Positions 17,909 to 26,795 of a DNA stretch of 64,000 nt are shown here, in pieces. Positions within the stretch are counted from its first letter, which is position 1; every line of letters begins with the position of its first letter. Location of the stretch: assembly GCF_040276085.1 (NCBI RefSeq), contig NZ_JBELOK010000002.1:62001-126000 (forward strand), read 5' to 3'. Made by a program: the position numbers and the translations under genes. This stretch comes from Castellaniella sp040276085 (GTDB lineage: Bacteria > Pseudomonadota > Gammaproteobacteria > Burkholderiales > Burkholderiaceae_B). The notes under the pieces were generated by a model, which saw only the letters and a program-made list of their open reading frames with translations, did not search any database and was not told the origin of the DNA.

Positions 17909-18320
17909 TTTCTTCCGATATGTCTCCCCCCCTTTTTGCCGCGTCTGCGAAGCAAGTAAAGACGACGGAACGAAGTACCTGCAGGATTCATAACCACCTG
18001 ATTTATCAGATGATTCGCAGTCGTTAGTCGCACCGCCCTTTTGGTTACAGGACGGTGGATATGCAGGTATCGGATTTCGCTCGAAAAATGGGGAAGACAA
18101 GGAGTGTCTTCGCCCTTCGTATAGCGACAGGCGGCTCACAACCGCAGCACCGGCAGCGAACTAACGCCAAGCAAGCCTGCCTCGCAGCAGGTATCCTCGG
18201 GGGCATACAGCTGCGGGGATACAATGCGACAGCCCCCCACATCATGTGAAACAATGTAACAAACCGCCTTTTCTGCAGTGATACGCAACTGCAGAAAAGA
18301 GACCTGAGGATTCGTCACCC
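17909..18320. other. Divergent intergenic region upstream of the defence-like operon
   Basis: About 410 bp between the large recombinase and the helicase operon. I see no convincing gene; a 64-codon plus-strand frame at 18055 has no recognisable features. It must hold the promoters of both flanking units. It contains a short palindrome (CACAT-C-ATGTG near 18237-18247) and the 12-bp inverted repeat listed separately. Confidence 0.5.
18268..18299 (+). promoter_or_regulatory. Perfect 12-bp inverted repeat before the defence-like operon
   Basis: CTTTTCTGCAGT and ACTGCAGAAAAG, perfect arms separated by 8 bases, end 21 bp before the first ATG of the operon. Centre-to-centre spacing of two helical turns suits a dimeric repressor. 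It could also fold in the mRNA leader next to the AGGA ribosome site. No T-run follows, so it is not a terminator. Confidence 0.6.
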
Positions 18321-21257
18321 ATGCTGTTGATTGCTCCAGGAGCCCGTGCAGTTATCCGCGATGAAGAATGGTTGGTCCGTCGGGTCGACCCGACCGCCGA
18401 TGGCGGTCACTTGCTGACATGCGATGGGGTATCAGAACTCGTGCGGGGGCGCACGGCACTCTTTCTGAGCAAGCTAGAAGACCAGATAGACATCCTGGAC
18501 CCGGCGGACACCGAGTTGGTCACGGATGACAGCCCCACCTACAACGCATTCATCCTGTACCTGGAAAGCCTGCGTCGACGTAGCGTACCCAATGATGAGC
18601 GCATCCATCTGGGCCACAAGGGCGTCATGGACCTCATGCCCTATCAGTTGGACCCCGCGCTGCAGGCACTGCACCAGCCTCGCGCCCGGATTCTGATTGC
18701 CGATGCGGTGGGGCTGGGCAAAACGCTGGAAGCAGGCATTCTGGCCACCGAGCTGATTCAGCGGGGGCGTGGCAAACGCATCTTGGTCGTGACGACCAAG
18801 GCCATGCTGACCCAATTTCAGAAAGAGTGGTGGAGCCGCTTTTCCATACCGCTCGTCCGCCTGGACTCAGTTGGACTAGCCAGGGTACGCAATCGCATTC
18901 CGGCCAACCACAACCCCTTCAATTACTTTGACCGCAGCATCATTTCCATCGACACGCTCAAGAGCAATCTGGAATACCGCAATTATCTTGAAAGCGCCTG
19001 GTGGGACATCATTGTCATCGACGAATGCCACAACGTCGCAGCCCGCGCCGGTGAATCGTCCTTGTCGCGTCGCGCTCGCCTGGCCCGATTGCTGGCAACG
19101 CGCTCTGACACCCTGATGCTGCTGTCAGCCACCCCGCACGACGGCTCGGCGCGCAGCTTTGCGTCACTCATGAGCCTACTGGACCCCACCGCGATTTCAG
19201 ACCCGGACGACTACACGCCCGAAGACTTTCGCAGCAAAGGGCTGGTGATTCGGCGCTTCAAAAAGGACATTCGTGACCAATTGGCCGGGGAAATCAAAGA
19301 GCGACTGACGACACGATTGCATGCGCAGGCCAGTGCCGCCGAGGAAGCTGTCTACCAAGCCCTGCTGGCGGTCCCCTTTACCCAGCGCGGCCAGCACACC
19401 CCCGGGAAACCCGCAGAACTGCAGCGGGTCGGACTGCAAAAAACCCTGTTTTCCAGCCCGGCTGCTGCCTTGGCATCCACGCAAAACCGCATTTCACGGC
19501 TGGAGGCCAAGTCAGCCGCAACCCCGGACGAACAGGCCGAAGTAGCTGCTCTGCGTGAATTGCAAGCGACCCTGCACCCCCTGGTAGATGACTCCAACGC
19601 CACCCAGTTCAGCAAATACCAGCGCCTGCTGGCCCAGCTACGCTCCGATTCATTCGGCTGGAATCTCTCCGATGCCAAAGACCGCCTAGTCATCTTTTCC
19701 GAACGCATCGAGACCTTGCATTGGCTGCGTGACCAACTGCGCCGTGACCTGAAACTCAAAGACAGCCAAATCGAGGTCATGCACGGCCAGATGGCTGACA
19801 CCGAGCAGCAGGCCTTGGTTGAACGCTTCGGGCGCCTGAGCGACCCCGTCCGGGTGCTGCTGTGCTCGGACGTGGCCAGCGAAGGCCTGAACCTGCACTA
19901 CTTCTGCCATCGACTGGTGCACTTTGACCTGCCTTGGTCGCTGATGGTGTTCCAGCAGCGTAATGGCCGTGTGGACCGCTACGGACAGGAACACCAGCCG
20001 CAGGTGGTGTATCTCTTTACAGACACGGTCAACGAAAAAGTCAGGGGCGACCTGCGCATCCTGGAAATCCTGGAAACCAAGGACGAACAAGCCTTGCTCA
20101 ACCTGGGAGACCCGTCCGCCTTTTTGAATGTGTACGACCCGGACAAAGAAGTCGAGAAGGTCACCAACTATATGGCGAGCGGCCTGAGCCCGGAGCAGGT
20201 GCAGGCCGACCTGGACGCCACGGCCAGCGATGACGAACGCAATGAAGGCGACTGGTTGATGCAATTATTCGGAGCAGACCCTGGCACGGACCAGCCCTCC
20301 TCATCCAATGAACAGTCCTCTGACATCAGCGCGCCGTCGACTGTATTGTTTTCCAGCGACTATGACTACGCCCGCACGGCACTGTCCCTGCTGAACCAGG
20401 ACCAGCCCCTGTGCCAATGGTCAGCCGAAGATGCCGAACACATCATTGCCCTGACGGCACCATTGGACTTGCAGGAACGCCTGCGTCAGCTTCCCCGGGA
20501 GGTCCAGGCCACCAATGACCATTACGCACTATGCGCAGACCCCGAGCGTATCGCCCAGGCCATCGAAACAGCACGGCAAGCCCAGGCAGAAGACGACACC
20601 TGGCCGCAACTGCATTACTTATGGCCCCAACACCCCATCATGGAATGGCTGGGCGAGCGCGTACTGACGCATTTTGGCCGACACAAAGCCCCGGTCTTGC
20701 AAAGCCATCGTCTGCAGACTAATGAACAGGCCTTCATCCTGATGAGCCTGGTGCCCAACCGCAAAGGCCAGCCCCTGCTGGTGGAATGGCAGGTTGCTCA
20801 TCGCCAGGGTACGGCCCCCTTCACGCTGGAGTCCTTTGATACCTTCGCTGCACGCGCCGGCATTCAGGCCAAAGGCCTGCCCAATCGGGGCGACGGCCCA
20901 GCCCTCAGGACGGCCATGGCAGACTTGCAACGCGCCTTACCCACCGCCGTCGAAACCATGCACGCCTACATGCTGGACCGGCAAGCTACCTTTGCGGCAG
21001 ACCTGGAGCAGCGACTCAGCAACACACTGACCGAGTTGCAAGCACTACAGGACCGGCAGGTCCAGCAACTGCAACTCAGCCTGGAAAAGCAACTGGAGAC
21101 CGTGCGTCGGGGCCGCTTTGAACAGCGCAAGCAACAAATCACACGCATCTTCGACGATTACCGGCTATGGGTACACGATACCCTCTCGACCGAACCACAG
21201 CCCTGGATTCAGGTCATCGCCGCCCTGTGCCACCCCCAAGCCACTCTGGAGGCCTGA
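18321..21257 (+). CDS. SNF2-family DEAD/DEAH helicase, DrmD/RapA-like
   Basis: 978 residues. Superfamily 2 ATPase with all main motifs: a Q-tip-like YQLDPALQAL, Walker A DAVGLGKT (128-135), DECH box (234-237), SATPHDGS (about 268), and in the second lobe SDVASEGLNLH and QQRNGRVDRYGQ (about 545). The RapA/HepA-like order and size match DrmD, the SNF2 helicase of class 1 DISARM. The C-terminal part contains a Gln/Leu-rich coiled-coil (about 905-950). First gene of the operon; its stop codon is 2 bp before the methyltransferase ATG. Likely role: translocation on or remodelling of invading DNA together with the methyltransferase. Confidence 0.9.
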   Translation: MLLIAPGARAVIRDEEWLVRRVDPTADGGHLLTCDGVSELVRGRTALFLSKLEDQIDILDPADTELVTDDSPTYNAFILYLESLRRRSVPNDERIHLGHKGVMDLMPYQLDPALQALHQPRARILIADAVGLGKTLEAGILATELIQRGRGKRILVVTTKAMLTQFQKEWWSRFSIPLVRLDSVGLARVRNRIPANHNPFNYFDRSIISIDTLKSNLEYRNYLESAWWDIIVIDECHNVAARAGESSLSRRARLARLLATRSDTLMLLSATPHDGSARSFASLMSLLDPTAISDPDDYTPEDFRSKGLVIRRFKKDIRDQLAGEIKERLTTRLHAQASAAEEAVYQALLAVPFTQRGQHTPGKPAELQRVGLQKTLFSSPAAALASTQNRISRLEAKSAATPDEQAEVAALRELQATLHPLVDDSNATQFSKYQRLLAQLRSDSFGWNLSDAKDRLVIFSERIETLHWLRDQLRRDLKLKDSQIEVMHGQMADTEQQALVERFGRLSDPVRVLLCSDVASEGLNLHYFCHRLVHFDLPWSLMVFQQRNGRVDRYGQEHQPQVVYLFTDTVNEKVRGDLRILEILETKDEQALLNLGDPSAFLNVYDPDKEVEKVTNYMASGLSPEQVQADLDATASDDERNEGDWLMQLFGADPGTDQPSSSNEQSSDISAPSTVLFSSDYDYARTALSLLNQDQPLCQWSAEDAEHIIALTAPLDLQERLRQLPREVQATNDHYALCADPERIAQAIETARQAQAEDDTWPQLHYLWPQHPIMEWLGERVLTHFGRHKAPVLQSHRLQTNEQAFILMSLVPNRKGQPLLVEWQVAHRQGTAPFTLESFDTFAARAGIQAKGLPNRGDGPALRTAMADLQRALPTAVETMHAYMLDRQATFAADLEQRLSNTLTELQALQDRQVQQLQLSLEKQLETVRRGRFEQRKQQITRIFDDYRLWVHDTLSTEPQPWIQVIAALCHPQATLEA

Positions 21258-21259
21258 CC

Positions 21260-24200
21260 ATGCCCACGCTCGACGCTGTTCAGACCTTTGCCGGCATCAC
21301 CAACGAAAACGAATTCTATAGCCATCACTATCTGGCCGAAGTGTTCAAGGGTGACATCAAGAACACCCTGGATGCCTGGGATGAGGACGAGGCTCAGCAT
21401 CCAGGCCAGAACGCACACCGCGCTCCCTATAAACGGCTGCAAGCCTGGGCGCAAAAATGGTTCAGCCTGCGCAGCCAAATCGCCCAGACCAGCGACGCAC
21501 ACAAACGTTGGGTGCTATTCACGGATATCCAGGCCGGTCTGCTCGATGCACTGGGATATGCCGCCCCGCCGGCCCGACCCACATGCGAACCACTGGTAGC
21601 CGGCTTGCCCATCCCGGTGTGGGCGCTGTCCCTGCCCGGCCTGGTCCTGATTCCGGCCTATCGCCCTGGGGCCGAAGACGACGACCTGCTGGACCAGACC
21701 CTGGCCAGCATGCTGTATGGCGACATCCCTATCCCTCCGGCACTGCAGGGCAAGCCTTGGGCCGAACTGTTATCCGATGCCGTCTTTGCCGGTGACGCCC
21801 CGCCACGCTATGTGCTGCTGGCGGGCCTGGACGAGTGGCTATTGATAGACCGCTACAAATGGCCCAACAACCGGGCCCTGCGGTTTGACTGGGCCGAAAT
21901 CCTGGACCGCAAGGACGTCGACACGCTCAAGGCCTGCGCGGTCTTGTTGCATCAAAATTGCCTGGCCCCTGCCGATGGCGCGGCCCTGCTGCAATCACTG
22001 GATGAACAAGCGCACAAGCACGCCTTCGGTGTCAGCGAAGACCTGAAATATGCCCTGCGTGAGGCCATCGAGCTCCTGGGCGACGAAGCCGCCCGGCAAT
22101 TGCGCCAGCAGGCGGCAGAATCCAAAAAGGGGTTCTTCAGCGGCAAGGACCAGCTGGACGCCGACGAACTAAGCATGGAATGCCTGCGCCTGGTGTACCG
22201 GCTGCTATTCATGTTCTACATCGAAGCCCGCCCAGAACTGGCGTATGTGCCGATTGCCAAAAGCGAGGTCTACCAAAAAGGCTACAGCCTGGAAAGCCTG
22301 CGTGACCTGGAACTACAGCCGCTGTCCACCCCCAGTGCGCGGGATGGGCGATATTTCGATACCACCTTGCGCCGTCTGTTTTCGCTGGTGGCCCAAGGGT
22401 GTGGCCTGAAAGAACCCCGGCAACACGAACTGGGTTCCAGCCTGACCGGCGCGCGCGAAGTCTTTGCCTTGGCCCCACTGGATAGCCGACTGTTCGATGA
22501 CGACACCCTGCCGCTGCTGAGCAAGGTACATTTCCCCAACCATATCTGGCAACGCATCATCCGTCTGATGTCCTTGTCGCAGGGCCAGGGGCGCGGCAGG
22601 CGCCGGGGCCGCGTCAGCTATCAACTGCTGTCCATCAACCAGTTGGGGGCCGTCTACGAGGCTCTGCTCAGTTACCGAGGGTTCTTTGCAACCGAGGAAC
22701 TGTACGAAGTGCAGCCTGCTGCGAAAAAATCCCAATCAAGCAACGAAAGCAACGATGACGAAGGCGACGACGATATCGACGCACCCGAATCCAGCGACAC
22801 GGACACCGGTGCATCCGCCGCATCGGGGGACCTGCTGGATAACGCCTGGTTTGTACCCGCCAGCCGGTTGGGCGACTACAAAGAAAGCGAACGCGTCTAT
22901 GACCGCAACGAGGCCGGCCATCTGGTGCTGCGCAAGCATGCCCGCGGCAGCTTTATTTACCGCCTGGCGGGTCGCGACCGGCAAAAGAGCGCCAGCTACT
23001 ACACCCCGCAAGTCCTGACGCAGTGCCTGGTCAAATATGCGTTGAAAGAACTATTGGCAGGCGGTCGCGTCCAACAGGCGGACGACATTCTGAGCCTGAC
23101 GGTATGCGAGCCCGCCATGGGCAGTGCAGCGTTCTTGAACGAAGCCGTCAACCAACTGGCCGAAACCTATCTGGAACGCAAACAGGCCGAACTAGGCCGC
23201 CGCATCCCCCACGAAGACTACCCACACGAACTGCAAAAGGTGCGCATGTATCTGGCCGACCGCAATGTCTATGGCGTCGACCTGAACCCGGTGGCCGTGG
23301 AACTGGCGGAGGTTTCATTGTGGCTGAATGCCATTTACGGCGAAACGGATGCCCAGGGTCAGCCGCAGCCTGCACGGGTCCCCTGGTTCGGCTACCAACT
23401 GTTTACCGGCAACAGCCTGGTCGGGGCACGCCACCAGGTCTATCGCGCCACCAGCCTGAAAAAAACAGCCAGACCCGCCTGGCACCAGGAACCACCTCGC
23501 CCTGTCCGCACGGCTCAAGCCCGTCAGGCAGATGAAATCTGGCATTTCCTGCTGCCCGACCCCGGCATGGCCAACTACACCGACAATGCAGCCAAAGCCC
23601 TGTATCCAGATGATTTTTCCCGCATCAAGACCTGGCGCAAAGCCTTTTGCGCACCGCTGGAGGACTACGAAATCACCCGGCTGCAGCAGCTCAGTACCCA
23701 AGTCGAGGCCCTGTGGCAGCAACATGCCCAGGCCCTGGCACGCGACCGTCACCGCACCGAAGACACGCTGGCCATCTGGCCCGAGTGCGAGGCAGACGAT
23801 ACGGACGCAGAGCAGCGCATCAGCCGCACCCAGAAAGAAGCCATCCGCCGCCAGGGCCTGCTAAACGAAGACGGTGATTTGGCGACCCCCTTTCGTCGCC
23901 TGAAGCTGGTCATGGATTACTGGTGCGCCCTATGGTTCTGGCCGATTACCGCCAGTACACAGCTCCCCAGCCGGGAAGAATGGTGGATGGAACTGGGCGC
24001 CATCTTGGAAGGCAATGTGGTGGATATCATGCATCAGACGGGGCTGAACTTCACCGCCAACACCCCGCTGCCCCCCACAACCGGTACGACCGCGCCCACG
24101 GGGTTTGAAACCGTCCAGGCCCACCTGAGCGGTTTTGAGGTGCAGCCACCCCTGGTCGCCCAGCCCTCAGCCCAACTGCATGATGCATTGGGGCAGTTGC

Positions 24201-26341
24201 GCATCAGCAAGTTGCGCCAGAGCTTTCCTCGTATCGCCCAGGTGGAAGCCGTGAGCGAAGCGCGCCGTTTCATGCACTGGGAACTGTGCTTTGCCGACGT
24301 CTTGCTGCAAGGCGGTGGCTTCGACCTGATACTGGGGAACCCCCCCTGGCTAAAGGTGGAGTGGAACGAATCGGGCGTGCTGGGGGAATACAACCCCATG
24401 TTTGCCGTGCGCAAAATCAGCGCAAGCGACCTAGTCAAACAGCGGGCCACTGCCTTTGCCGACTATCCCGGCTTGCAGGCAGCCTGGACCGATGAACTGC
24501 AGGAAGCCGCAGGCACACAGAATTTCCTGAATGCCGTCCAGAATTACCCTCTGCTACAAGGCATGAAAGCAAACCTATACAAATGCTTCATACCCCTAGC
24601 TTGGAGCCTGAACAGCCCCCAGGGTGCCACGGGACTGCTGCATCCCGAAGGACCCTATGAGGACCCGGACGGCGGCAATCTGCGTGAGGCTCTGTATGCA
24701 CGTCTACGGCGGCACTTCCAGTTTGTGAATGAGTTGCAGCTGTTTGCAGAAGTTGACCACCATACCAAGTACAGCATCAATGTGTACGGCGCCAACCGTA
24801 ACCCGTTGAACTTCCATCACATAGCCAATCTATTCACGCCCACAACAGTAGACACCAGCTACCAACACGGCGGAACTGACCCAGTCGGCGGCTATAAAAA
24901 CACGCTCGGCCAGTGGAACACCAGCGGTCACCACGACCGCATCGTACACGTCGACGAGACGGCGCTGGCAACTTTTGCCCAACTGTACGACGAACCTGGA
25001 ACCCCACCCCGCCTGGCACGTCTGCCCGCACTGCACGCCAGCGCCTTGAATCAGGTCCTGACCAAGCTGGCAGCCTACCCACACCGGTTAGCGGACTTAG
25101 GGAGCGAATATTTCAGTACGCAACACTGGAACGAGAAGCTCTCACGAGATAACGGCACCATCACCCGTCGCTCGTCCAGTGATGAGGGCTTTGCCGCATC
25201 CCCCGAAGACTGGGTCTTGTCTGGACCGCATTTTTTCCTGGCCAACCCATTTAACAAAACCCCACGCAAGGTCTGCACGGCCAACGGCCACTACGACGCC
25301 CTGGACCTGGAAACCCTGCCCGACGACTACCTCCCCCGCACCAATTACCGCCCCATGACCGACCGGGCGGAATACCTGCGCCGTACCTCTCGCGTCAGTT
25401 GGGTGGAAGAAGGGGAAACTGCACCAAAACCGGTGACGGATTATTTTCGATACGTCCATAGAAGACGCATTGGAGCCGCATCTGAGCGCACACTAAGCTG
25501 TGCCGTCATTCCCCCTGGAAGTGCCCATGTACACACAGTGCTTTCATTAACATTTTCCTCACCAGCGATACTGATTGAAGCGCTGGGGACACTATCAGCA
25601 CTAGTCTCCGACTATTTTGTGAAATCCACAGGCCTCGCAGACCTGTACGAATCCACCCTGTCTAAGATTCCGTTTACTAAAAGCCCGGCCATTTCTACCC
25701 GAGCCGCAACTTTAAATTGCCTAACCCAACACTACGCCCCACTATGGGAAAGCGTCTTTAACGTAGACTTCACCGACCAATCCTGGAGCCAGCCCGACAA
25801 TCCCCGTCTGCCACAAGATTTCTGGCAAAACCTGAGCAGTACCTGGACCCGTGATTGCGCCCTGCGCAGTGATTACGCCCGTCGCATGGCGTTGGTGGAA
25901 ATCGACGTGCTGGTGGCACAGGCATTGGGCCTGACGCTGGATGAACTGCTGCTCATCTACCGCGTGCAGTTCCCCGTCATGCAAGGCTATGAGCGCGACA
26001 CTTGGTACGACATCCGTGGCCGCATCGTCTTTACCAACAGCAAAGGGCTGGTCGGTGTCGGCCTGCCCCGCAAGGGTGGACGAAAAACCCCACGCACGCG
26101 CATTCAGACACCCGACGGTCAAAGCCGCGAAGGCCAGTTTGGCTGGGAAGACCTGTACAAAAACGGTGAATGCCAGGTGCCCGACGGCACCATCGTCACC
26201 CAATGGGTGACCGACGACACCCTGCCAGGCGGCCCCCGCATGGTCGAACGCCGCTATGTTGCCCCCTTTGTCCTGGCCGACCGCGAGGCGGACTATCGCA
26301 CCGCGTGGGCTTTCTTTAAGCAGCAGGAGGCTTCTCAATGA
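21260..26341 (+). CDS. Giant N6-adenine DNA methyltransferase (Eco57I/PglX/DrmMI-like)
   Basis: 1693 residues from the ATG at 21260, which has GGAGG just before it; a longer frame from 21167 overlaps the helicase and is rejected. The methyltransferase core lies in the middle: SASYYTPQVLTQ (about 577), SAM-binding CEPAMGSAAFLNEA (about 616-629), YGVDLNPVAVELAE, and the adenine-specific catalytic motif NPPW (1027-1030). The first 570 residues and the last 600 do not contain motifs I know; they are probably target recognition and partner-binding parts. An acidic Ser/Asp/Glu-rich linker lies at about 490-540. The size and order match methylases of class 1 DISARM and BREX. It probably marks self DNA. 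No separate restriction enzyme is linked. Confidence 0.9.
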   Translation: MPTLDAVQTFAGITNENEFYSHHYLAEVFKGDIKNTLDAWDEDEAQHPGQNAHRAPYKRLQAWAQKWFSLRSQIAQTSDAHKRWVLFTDIQAGLLDALGYAAPPARPTCEPLVAGLPIPVWALSLPGLVLIPAYRPGAEDDDLLDQTLASMLYGDIPIPPALQGKPWAELLSDAVFAGDAPPRYVLLAGLDEWLLIDRYKWPNNRALRFDWAEILDRKDVDTLKACAVLLHQNCLAPADGAALLQSLDEQAHKHAFGVSEDLKYALREAIELLGDEAARQLRQQAAESKKGFFSGKDQLDADELSMECLRLVYRLLFMFYIEARPELAYVPIAKSEVYQKGYSLESLRDLELQPLSTPSARDGRYFDTTLRRLFSLVAQGCGLKEPRQHELGSSLTGAREVFALAPLDSRLFDDDTLPLLSKVHFPNHIWQRIIRLMSLSQGQGRGRRRGRVSYQLLSINQLGAVYEALLSYRGFFATEELYEVQPAAKKSQSSNESNDDEGDDDIDAPESSDTDTGASAASGDLLDNAWFVPASRLGDYKESERVYDRNEAGHLVLRKHARGSFIYRLAGRDRQKSASYYTPQVLTQCLVKYALKELLAGGRVQQADDILSLTVCEPAMGSAAFLNEAVNQLAETYLERKQAELGRRIPHEDYPHELQKVRMYLADRNVYGVDLNPVAVELAEVSLWLNAIYGETDAQGQPQPARVPWFGYQLFTGNSLVGARHQVYRATSLKKTARPAWHQEPPRPVRTAQARQADEIWHFLLPDPGMANYTDNAAKALYPDDFSRIKTWRKAFCAPLEDYEITRLQQLSTQVEALWQQHAQALARDRHRTEDTLAIWPECEADDTDAEQRISRTQKEAIRRQGLLNEDGDLATPFRRLKLVMDYWCALWFWPITASTQLPSREEWWMELGAILEGNVVDIMHQTGLNFTANTPLPPTTGTTAPTGFETVQAHLSGFEVQPPLVAQPSAQLHDALGQLRISKLRQSFPRIAQVEAVSEARRFMHWELCFADVLLQGGGFDLILGNPPWLKVEWNESGVLGEYNPMFAVRKISASDLVKQRATAFADYPGLQAAWTDELQEAAGTQNFLNAVQNYPLLQGMKANLYKCFIPLAWSLNSPQGATGLLHPEGPYEDPDGGNLREALYARLRRHFQFVNELQLFAEVDHHTKYSINVYGANRNPLNFHHIANLFTPTTVDTSYQHGGTDPVGGYKNTLGQWNTSGHHDRIVHVDETALATFAQLYDEPGTPPRLARLPALHASALNQVLTKLAAYPHRLADLGSEYFSTQHWNEKLSRDNGTITRRSSSDEGFAASPEDWVLSGPHFFLANPFNKTPRKVCTANGHYDALDLETLPDDYLPRTNYRPMTDRAEYLRRTSRVSWVEEGETAPKPVTDYFRYVHRRRIGAASERTLSCAVIPPGSAHVHTVLSLTFSSPAILIEALGTLSALVSDYFVKSTGLADLYESTLSKIPFTKSPAISTRAATLNCLTQHYAPLWESVFNVDFTDQSWSQPDNPRLPQDFWQNLSSTWTRDCALRSDYARRMALVEIDVLVAQALGLTLDELLLIYRVQFPVMQGYERDTWYDIRGRIVFTNSKGLVGVGLPRKGGRKTPRTRIQTPDGQSREGQFGWEDLYKNGECQVPDGTIVTQWVTDDTLPGGPRMVERRYVAPFVLADREADYRTAWAFFKQQEASQ

Positions 26342-26787
26342 ACCCTTGCGATATTTCAACCGTGACAATTCCCATCCTAATTGCTTCTTTATCTGCTCTA
26401 GCAGCCATAGCAGCCGCGTGTATGGCATACAAATCCGCCGAAGAAGCCAAAAAAGCAAATAAGATTTCCTTGCACAATCAGAAGCTGGCTATCTACGAAG
26501 CCTTTCGCGCACTCAGCATGCACATGACATCTCGTGGGCAGTCAGCAGATTTCGTCGAGGTCAACAAGTTCAACCGCTGCCAGGATATCGCACCCTTTAT
26601 TTTTGAAAACACCATATCCACAGATTTAAAAAAATATTTCAGAGCGGCATTTGCTATTGCCGACGAATACCGCACCGACCAAAACTTAGCAACAACACCA
26701 GAAACCGTAAAGAAGAATCTAGAAATAATTAACAGCCTAACTGAAAGCTTAAATACCAGGCTTAGAGCTGAACTGAAAATTGAATAA
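26338..26787 (+). CDS. Small membrane-anchored protein embedded in the defence-like operon
   Basis: 149 residues. The ATG overlaps the methyltransferase stop (ATGA), so translation is coupled. One hydrophobic segment at about residues 9-30 (IPILIASLSALAAIAAACMA) is followed by a charged helix (KSAEEAKKANKISLHNQKL) and a cytoplasmic-type domain with no recognised motif. The DNA is clearly richer in A and T than the genes on both sides, which suggests separate acquisition. Its first part resembles short phage or toxin-system membrane proteins in layout only. It may be a membrane tether or an effector of the operon. Confidence 0.75.
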   Translation: MNPCDISTVTIPILIASLSALAAIAAACMAYKSAEEAKKANKISLHNQKLAIYEAFRALSMHMTSRGQSADFVEVNKFNRCQDIAPFIFENTISTDLKKYFRAAFAIADEYRTDQNLATTPETVKKNLEIINSLTESLNTRLRAELKIE

Positions 26788-26795
26788 ATAACCCC

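Noticed and set aside
18055..18249. 64-codon plus-strand frame between the recombinase and the operon
   Set aside because: No ribosome site, no recognised features, and it lies in a region expected to hold divergent promoters.
21167..21259. 31-codon extension of the methyltransferase
   Set aside because: Overlaps the helicase in another frame; the ATG at 21260 has a good ribosome site.
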